Source: CAZDBA01 sp964503615 (GTDB taxonomy: Bacteria; Planctomycetota; Planctomycetia; Pirellulales; Pirellulaceae). From it: a stretch of DNA of 64,000 nt. Below, piece by piece: positions 59,096 to 64,000 of this stretch. The stretch spans positions 9,154-73,153 of the forward strand of contig CAZDBA010000002.1 of NCBI GenBank assembly GCA_964503615.1, read 5' to 3'. The notes beneath the pieces are model-generated. The model had not been told where the DNA came from. It searched no databases and saw only the letters and a program-made list of their open reading frames with translations. Within the stretch, counting starts at the first letter, position 1. The number at the start of each line of letters is the position of its first letter. Made by a program: the position numbers and the translations under genes.

Positions 59096-60190
59096 ATGAA
59101 CGATTATTCTGAACGAGTAGCATCCGAATGGCATGAACGTGCCCCTGAGTTAGCCGCGTGGGTCATGAAGAACATGGTCAATCGCAAAGATATTTGGGGG
59201 CGATATCTAAAGAAAAAATATCGTGGGCAAACCCAAGGTGGCCAACCAAAGAACCGTGCCATAACCGCTCCGTTCTCGCGGGAACGTGGCAAGATTTCTT
59301 TGCAAGCCAACTCGATTGCAAAACACTTCCGCTCCAAAGAAGGTGATCTTTTGGGGCTGCATAGCTGTAGTTCAGATGGGCTATCGCGATGGCTGGCTTT
59401 GGATATCGACTTACACGATGACTACGACATGTCAGTGACAAAAGAAGGAAACTTTGCCGCCGCGGTCGCTTGGCACGATCAACTCAAAGCGATGGGGTTT
59501 GACCCGCTGCTCATGGATTCCAATGGTTCTGGCGGCTTTCACATGATGGTCTTTTTTGAGAACCCGATGGGCTCCATAGCGGTACGTTCGTTCTGCGAAC
59601 AGTTCGTTGCTGACTATTCCAAAAAAGGGTTAGACCAAGCCCCTGATTTATTTCCCGGGAATTTTGGAACCGCGCATCGGGGCAGTTGGCTGAGGATATT
59701 TGGCCGACACCACACTCGCGATCACTTTAGCCGAGTTTACAACGACGAACCTTGGAGTGAAGATCGTTGGCTGGACGGCCACGATGCAATTGATCGAATT
59801 CTGGAATTGCAAATGGCGCCGGACCGTGTGCTAGAAAAACAGAAAATCACGCCTAAGACTCGTACTGTCTGCCTGGACTTTGATGGCGTTATTCACTCTT
59901 ATCAATCAGGCTGGCAAGGCGAAGCGGTAATTTCCGATCCGCCGATTCACAAAGTCGGCGATGCGATCAAGCGATTGCGAAAAGATTTTCGAGTCGTCGT
60001 TTATTCCGCGCGGTGTCGCGATGAAGAAGGTGTTCAGGCTATCAAAAACTGGTTGGACAAACATCTAATCGAAGTCGACGAAGTCTGCCGGCACAAACCT
60101 CCAGCATTCGTCTACGTTGATGATCGAGCGGTGCGGTTTACGGGCGATTGGAACGGAACGATTCGCGATATCTACGACTTTCGCAAATAG
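59096..60190 (+). CDS. Primase-like domain fused to HAD phosphatase domain
   Basis: This 364-residue protein has two parts. Residues about 55-235 look like an archaeo-eukaryotic primase / TOTE-type domain: 'WLALDIDLHDD' with DxD at 103-105, the 'GSGGFH' motif with His149, and a basic 'WLRIFGRHH' region about 198-206. Residues about 255-364 are a HAD domain with motif I 'LDFDGVIHSY' (Asp261, Asp263), motif II 'VVYSAR' (Ser304), Lys334 and motif IV 'VYVDDRAV' (Asp342, Asp343). This HAD type, also seen in phages, resembles polynucleotide phosphatases. A primase-like enzyme with a 3'-end phosphatase would fit DNA or RNA end repair. The fusion assignment is by motif only. Confidence 0.7.
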   Translation: MNDYSERVASEWHERAPELAAWVMKNMVNRKDIWGRYLKKKYRGQTQGGQPKNRAITAPFSRERGKISLQANSIAKHFRSKEGDLLGLHSCSSDGLSRWLALDIDLHDDYDMSVTKEGNFAAAVAWHDQLKAMGFDPLLMDSNGSGGFHMMVFFENPMGSIAVRSFCEQFVADYSKKGLDQAPDLFPGNFGTAHRGSWLRIFGRHHTRDHFSRVYNDEPWSEDRWLDGHDAIDRILELQMAPDRVLEKQKITPKTRTVCLDFDGVIHSYQSGWQGEAVISDPPIHKVGDAIKRLRKDFRVVVYSARCRDEEGVQAIKNWLDKHLIEVDEVCRHKPPAFVYVDDRAVRFTGDWNGTIRDIYDFRK

Positions 60191-60310
60191 CCCAGGCTGC
60201 ACAGGCCTCTTATTTTCACCTGCTTTAAAACGGGGTTGCTGGGGGAACGGTTTCTCAATACTGTCGTGCGGCTTGTTTCGCAAAATAACATTCCAAATCA
60301 CGATTAACCT

Positions 60311-62251
60311 GTGAATAAATTTCTTTGTTTGGCTTTCTCGATAGGGCTCGGCTTAGCCTGTGCGCCAATTGGAAATGCTCAAACCTATCCCAGCAACCCG
60401 TTGCGAAGTCAGACCTTCGAAAATTCGCCTGCCTTAGAACAAACTACACCACCAGTATTTGATCCAAGGCCTCAACGAATGAGTTCATCGATGCGCGATG
60501 ACTGGCAGCCGATTCCTGAATCGAACCAGAATCGACCGATCGACCCTAGTGGAAAGCTGCTGGTTTTACCTAATCAAAGTGGACATGTTGAAATCCAATT
60601 CGGGTTGGACGATGGCATGATGGAATCGGTTCTTATACCGGAAGCTCAACTTAAGCAACTGTTGGAATCTCAACGCAATCCAACGATCGATTCGAACGTT
60701 CGCCAAGTCGATTGGTGGGAACGGGAAGAGAGTTTCTTTCATGCCTGGTCCAAGATAAAAGAAGAGCAGGAGACCAGCGAAGCCGAGCTTCCTGACTCGG
60801 CGAAACTGGCCGCAACCATCGACACAGAGCTTCGCAAAGCCAAATCGGATACACAATCGGATGAAAACGCCAAAGCTCACCATATTCACGTGTTGGAAAC
60901 GGCCAAAGAGCATATGGCAAAATTCAAAACTTATCAGCAAACGATAACGAAATACCAATCAGACTTCGAAACCTTTGACACGACGTTGACCTTGGTAAAA
61001 GAGAAATTGGCGGCATTCGAATCGATCCCTAGTTCACTTGCAATCAACCCCGATCGCTCAATTGAACAACTTCAGCGGGACATTCAAACAGTTCAGCATG
61101 AAGTTGATCTGAAAAAATCAGAACTGCAAGCGGCCACTAACGAAACCAAAAAGATCAACCAACGGATTGCGGACGTACCCAAACTCAAAGCGGAAGCCCA
61201 ACAGCGGCAAAAAGAGATCGCGGAACGTTTAACTCAACCCGAATCCGCAACAGACGATGGTAGCCATTTGCTGCAACAGGCAATTCAAACAGCAACAGAC
61301 GCTGAGATCAAAATGTTGGGCTTGGAGACTCGCCACTTGGAACTGGACTCGGTATTGAACCCGCTTCAAGTCGATTTGGCCAGTCGAGAATTGCAACGAT
61401 TGGAGTCTACCGTCCAACAACTAAAAATGGCCGCCAATCGGATTCGAGCTCTCGAAGTTCAGGAACAAATCACCTTGGCAAGGGAAGCTGCCACGAACGC
61501 GCATCCAAGGCTTGCCGAACTTGCACAGCGAAATCAAGATTTGGCTAGCCTAAGAAAAAAGTTGGTCGAACGTATTCATTCGATTTCAGACGAGAAAGCA
61601 ATGGTTGCTGACCAGTCGCTAAAAGTCGAAGAAGAACTGGCTGCCGTTCGAAAACAGTTTGATGAAAGTGTTTCAACGACGAAAAATCTGCTGCTTGTCG
61701 AGACCAGCCGCCAAATGCTCTCGCCTGTCGAAAGTCGTGTGCGACTGAGTGAAATCCAGAGCGAATCCCAGACTTTGAACACCGCGTTGTTCCTTTTGCA
61801 GGAAGAACGTCAACAACTGGCCGACCCGCGAGTATGGCTGGACAGCCAATTGCACTGGCACCCGGAGGAGACCGAACCTGAGTTACAGGCGATGGCAAAC
61901 AAGTTCGTAGAAACACGAAAATCGTTGATGATTGACGTTTTAAAAGACTATCGTGCGTTGATCCGTTTGCTGGGCGAGACCGCCGCTCAACGTGAAAAAC
62001 TGATCGCAGGCCTGGAAAATACGAGACGCTTCCTTGGTGAAAACATGCTTTGGGTGCAAAGTACTTCTCCGGTTTCATTGAATACACTCAAGACCTCGTC
62101 TGATGGTGCTCAGTCGTTTTTTGCTGCCGACGCCTGGAACGAATTGGTCAACAAAATGTTGTCGCGACTAACAACACGTCCGCAGGAAACACTGATCTAT
62201 ACAATGGTATTCGCCGGCCTGTTCTTCGTTGTCAAACGGTTGGGAGCCTAA
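60311..62251 (+). CDS. Periplasmic coiled-coil half of a split MscK-like channel
   Basis: This 646-residue product starts with GTG, a signal peptide ('FLCLAFSIGLGLACAPIG' region) and a Pro-rich N-terminus. Long alpha-helical coiled coils follow (about 150-480), as in the N-terminal porin-like part of MscK/KefA. It ends in a membrane helix ('YTMVFAGLFFVVKRLGA') right at the stop. The MscS-type channel gene starts five bases on. In MscK-type channels both parts form one chain, so this seems to be a natural split, although a frameshift is not excluded. Confidence 0.8.
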   Translation: MNKFLCLAFSIGLGLACAPIGNAQTYPSNPLRSQTFENSPALEQTTPPVFDPRPQRMSSSMRDDWQPIPESNQNRPIDPSGKLLVLPNQSGHVEIQFGLDDGMMESVLIPEAQLKQLLESQRNPTIDSNVRQVDWWEREESFFHAWSKIKEEQETSEAELPDSAKLAATIDTELRKAKSDTQSDENAKAHHIHVLETAKEHMAKFKTYQQTITKYQSDFETFDTTLTLVKEKLAAFESIPSSLAINPDRSIEQLQRDIQTVQHEVDLKKSELQAATNETKKINQRIADVPKLKAEAQQRQKEIAERLTQPESATDDGSHLLQQAIQTATDAEIKMLGLETRHLELDSVLNPLQVDLASRELQRLESTVQQLKMAANRIRALEVQEQITLAREAATNAHPRLAELAQRNQDLASLRKKLVERIHSISDEKAMVADQSLKVEEELAAVRKQFDESVSTTKNLLLVETSRQMLSPVESRVRLSEIQSESQTLNTALFLLQEERQQLADPRVWLDSQLHWHPEETEPELQAMANKFVETRKSLMIDVLKDYRALIRLLGETAAQREKLIAGLENTRRFLGENMLWVQSTSPVSLNTLKTSSDGAQSFFAADAWNELVNKMLSRLTTRPQETLIYTMVFAGLFFVVKRLGA

Positions 62252-62255
62252 GTCG

Positions 62256-64000
62256 ATGACCGACTCTAATGATTCTTCTGAGAATGGAAACGAATTCCAT
62301 CCGAACAATTCGCTCGAACTGAACACGAACTCAGAGAGCAATACAGCGGAACAGCGTGTTCAACCAACGCTCAACATGAACAATTCCACAGCCGCGCTTC
62401 CGTTACCAACTACGAACAATCAGCTAGAAGCCTTGACACGCTACGCGCCCGCGATTCGCGCCTTTGCGTTAGCGGTTTGTAGAGCAATGTTCTTACCAGC
62501 GTTCATTTTGTATTTGATTTGGGAACTGCGCGACGGATTCAATGTTGTTTCACTCCGAGGATCAATCTGTCGTAGTGCAATGCTGGTTTTGCCCGCTGTC
62601 TTCGTCTTGCAAATCCTGCGAAACTCGTTTCGAAAAGGCGGGTTGGTCGAACTGCATTTTCGCTGGCCTCAGACGATGGTTAGCGGGTTACAAAGCTGCA
62701 CCAATCTTGTTCACTCGATTGCGATTCCGTTGTACGCCATGTATTTGACCTTTCAGACCTTTGAACAAGGTCAGTGGAGCGATTCACTGGGTCGAATTCT
62801 ATTTAACGCAGCTATGCTGGTTTTGGGAATCGCTTTTTGGCGGGTCGCTCGATGCATGAAATGGACCCTGTCCGATTCTGGATCGGATAAAGAAACAGTC
62901 CACGCCCTCACAAGGATCTACAGCTGGGCTTTGTTCGCTGCTGCGTTTGCTCCCTTGGCGATCTGTGCGATGTCGCTCAGCGGTTGGCACTTTGGTGCAG
63001 AACAGCTTGGTTGGCGCTTACTGGCCAGTTGCGTAGTGGCATTACTACTTGCATTGGTGACCGGGTTCGTCAGTCGAATTTTGTTGGTCACCCAGTTCAA
63101 AGTCCAGATTGCTCACGAGACTGAATCGGAACCAGTTGATATTCATGGGATCAGCCGACAAGTCAACCGTTTATTGTCAGTTACCGCTTTGGTGGTTGCG
63201 GTGGTCGTTGGATGGAGACTGTGGCACAACGTCTTTCCTGCAAACAGCTATTTGGACCAGATCCAATTGTGGAAAGGCGCTTTGAGCGACGCCGGCGAGG
63301 TTACCTGGATCACCTTGCGGGACGTACTGACCACCTTAGGTGTTGTTGTTTTGACGTTTGTCCTCAGCCGCAATTTACCTGGCCTCTTGGAGTTGACTTT
63401 ACTGGACCGCTTGCCGTTAGACCGTGGCGGGCGGTACGCAATTTCGTTCGTCTGCCGCTACATTGTCGGGATTCTCGGAATCTTGCTTTCATTTCAACTA
63501 CTGGGATTCAGCTGGAATAGTGTGCAATGGTTGGCCGCCGGTTTGACCGTGGGACTCGGATTTGGACTGCAAGAGATCTTTGCCAATCTGATTTCAGGCC
63601 TGATCATTTTGATCGAAAGGCCGGTCAGGGTAGGGGACTATGTTACGGTCAATGGAACCTCAGGAACGGTTATCCGCATGCAGTTGCGGGCAACGACCAT
63701 TCAAGATTGGGATCATCGTGAATTGATTGTGCCAAACAAAAAATTCATTACTGAAGATGTGATGAACTGGACATTAACCGACCTACGATCACGTGCTGTT
63801 TTTGCGATTGGTGTTGCTTACGGATCTGACACAAAATTGGTCGAGGAGACCTTGCTAAAAATCGCCGCAGACCACCCTCTGGTTTTGAATCACCCCAAGC
63901 CAGCCGCTGTTTTTTCCCAGTTCGCCGATAGTGCTTTGAATTTCGAGTTGCGAGTGCACATTCCTCACCGGGAAGTTTTTCCGAAAGTGCAGCACGAAAT
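62256..64000 (+). CDS. MscS-type mechanosensitive channel, 3' end beyond window
   Basis: The frame opens at the ATG 62256, five bases after the previous stop, and runs to the window edge (581 codons seen). A Ser/Asn-rich N-terminus of about 70 residues is followed by several membrane helices. The MscS core starts near residue 400: 'GLTVGLGFGLQEIFANLISG' is the pore-lining TM3 helix, followed by 'ERPVRVGDYVTVNGTSGTV' (beta domain) and 'VPNKKFITEDVMNWTL'. The product releases osmolytes under hypo-osmotic shock. It likely works with the coiled-coil protein encoded just upstream. The C-terminus is missing. Confidence 0.9.
   Translation, partial: MTDSNDSSENGNEFHPNNSLELNTNSESNTAEQRVQPTLNMNNSTAALPLPTTNNQLEALTRYAPAIRAFALAVCRAMFLPAFILYLIWELRDGFNVVSLRGSICRSAMLVLPAVFVLQILRNSFRKGGLVELHFRWPQTMVSGLQSCTNLVHSIAIPLYAMYLTFQTFEQGQWSDSLGRILFNAAMLVLGIAFWRVARCMKWTLSDSGSDKETVHALTRIYSWALFAAAFAPLAICAMSLSGWHFGAEQLGWRLLASCVVALLLALVTGFVSRILLVTQFKVQIAHETESEPVDIHGISRQVNRLLSVTALVVAVVVGWRLWHNVFPANSYLDQIQLWKGALSDAGEVTWITLRDVLTTLGVVVLTFVLSRNLPGLLELTLLDRLPLDRGGRYAISFVCRYIVGILGILLSFQLLGFSWNSVQWLAAGLTVGLGFGLQEIFANLISGLIILIERPVRVGDYVTVNGTSGTVIRMQLRATTIQDWDHRELIVPNKKFITEDVMNWTLTDLRSRAVFAIGVAYGSDTKLVEETLLKIAADHPLVLNHPKPAAVFSQFADSALNFELRVHIPHREVFPKVQHE

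Overview
The window looks like chromosomal DNA from a planctomycete, probably of the Pirellulaceae or a relative. This is judged from gene content alone: exported proteins ending in short planctomycete-type dockerin repeats, a long MoxR / DUF58 / BatA-vWA / poly-Gln coiled-coil / vWA operon, a PQQ-type beta-propeller protein, DUF4159, and moderate GC with abundant TTG and GTG starts. No phage, insertion sequence, CRISPR array, rRNA or tRNA was seen. Three runs of N (28171-28180, 34751-34850, 47998-48097) are assembly gaps, and each cuts a real gene.

Layout. 1-8.5 kb, mostly minus strand: a membrane-protein fragment, a small exported protein, a PQQ-like propeller protein, an FAD amine-oxidase-like enzyme (plus), a 45-residue peptide with a double-glycine-type leader and a very strong terminator (plus), an FHA-EAL-SPOR protein, a beta-helix protein and a SixA-type phosphatase. 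8.7-14.7 kb, plus: a tight cluster of a GlcD/GlcF-type FAD + Fe-S oxidoreductase, moaD, moaE, moaA and a class V PLP enzyme of cysteine-desulfurase type. 14.8-16.8 kb: a DUF2459 protein, a hypothetical protein and a truncated haemoglobin.

17.0-32.0 kb, plus: an eight-gene operon of TPR metallopeptidase, DUF4159 protein, MoxR ATPase, DUF58 protein, BatA/vWA protein, a giant coiled-coil DUF4175-like protein, a vWA/GATase-like membrane protein and a caspase-like C13 peptidase. Genes abut or overlap by 1-4 bases at several junctions. The set suggests an AAA+/vWA envelope machine with peptidases at both ends, of unknown purpose.

32.3-48.8 kb: a REC-PAS-GGDEF-EAL regulator; an ankyrin-WGR protein broken by a gap; threonine synthase; a Mla-like lipid-transport operon (MCE-like protein, fused ATPase-permease, and a 41-residue membrane peptide); a subtilase-dockerin protein; a membrane GGDEF-EAL protein; an exported HEAT-like protein; and pyrH-frr. 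48.9-57.6 kb: selA, an HU/IHF-type protein, a minus-strand operon of monomeric isocitrate dehydrogenase, sirtuin and YkgJ-type protein, then DinB-like, thioredoxin-like and endonuclease/phosphatase-fold genes. 57.7-64 kb: a second dockerin protein, a primase-like/HAD fusion and a mechanosensitive channel split into two adjacent genes, the second running off the window.

The most unusual items are the double-glycine-leader peptide at 4.3 kb, the primase-HAD fusion at 59.1 kb, the FHA-EAL-SPOR fusion with a damaged EAL site, and the small membrane peptide at the end of the Mla-like operon.
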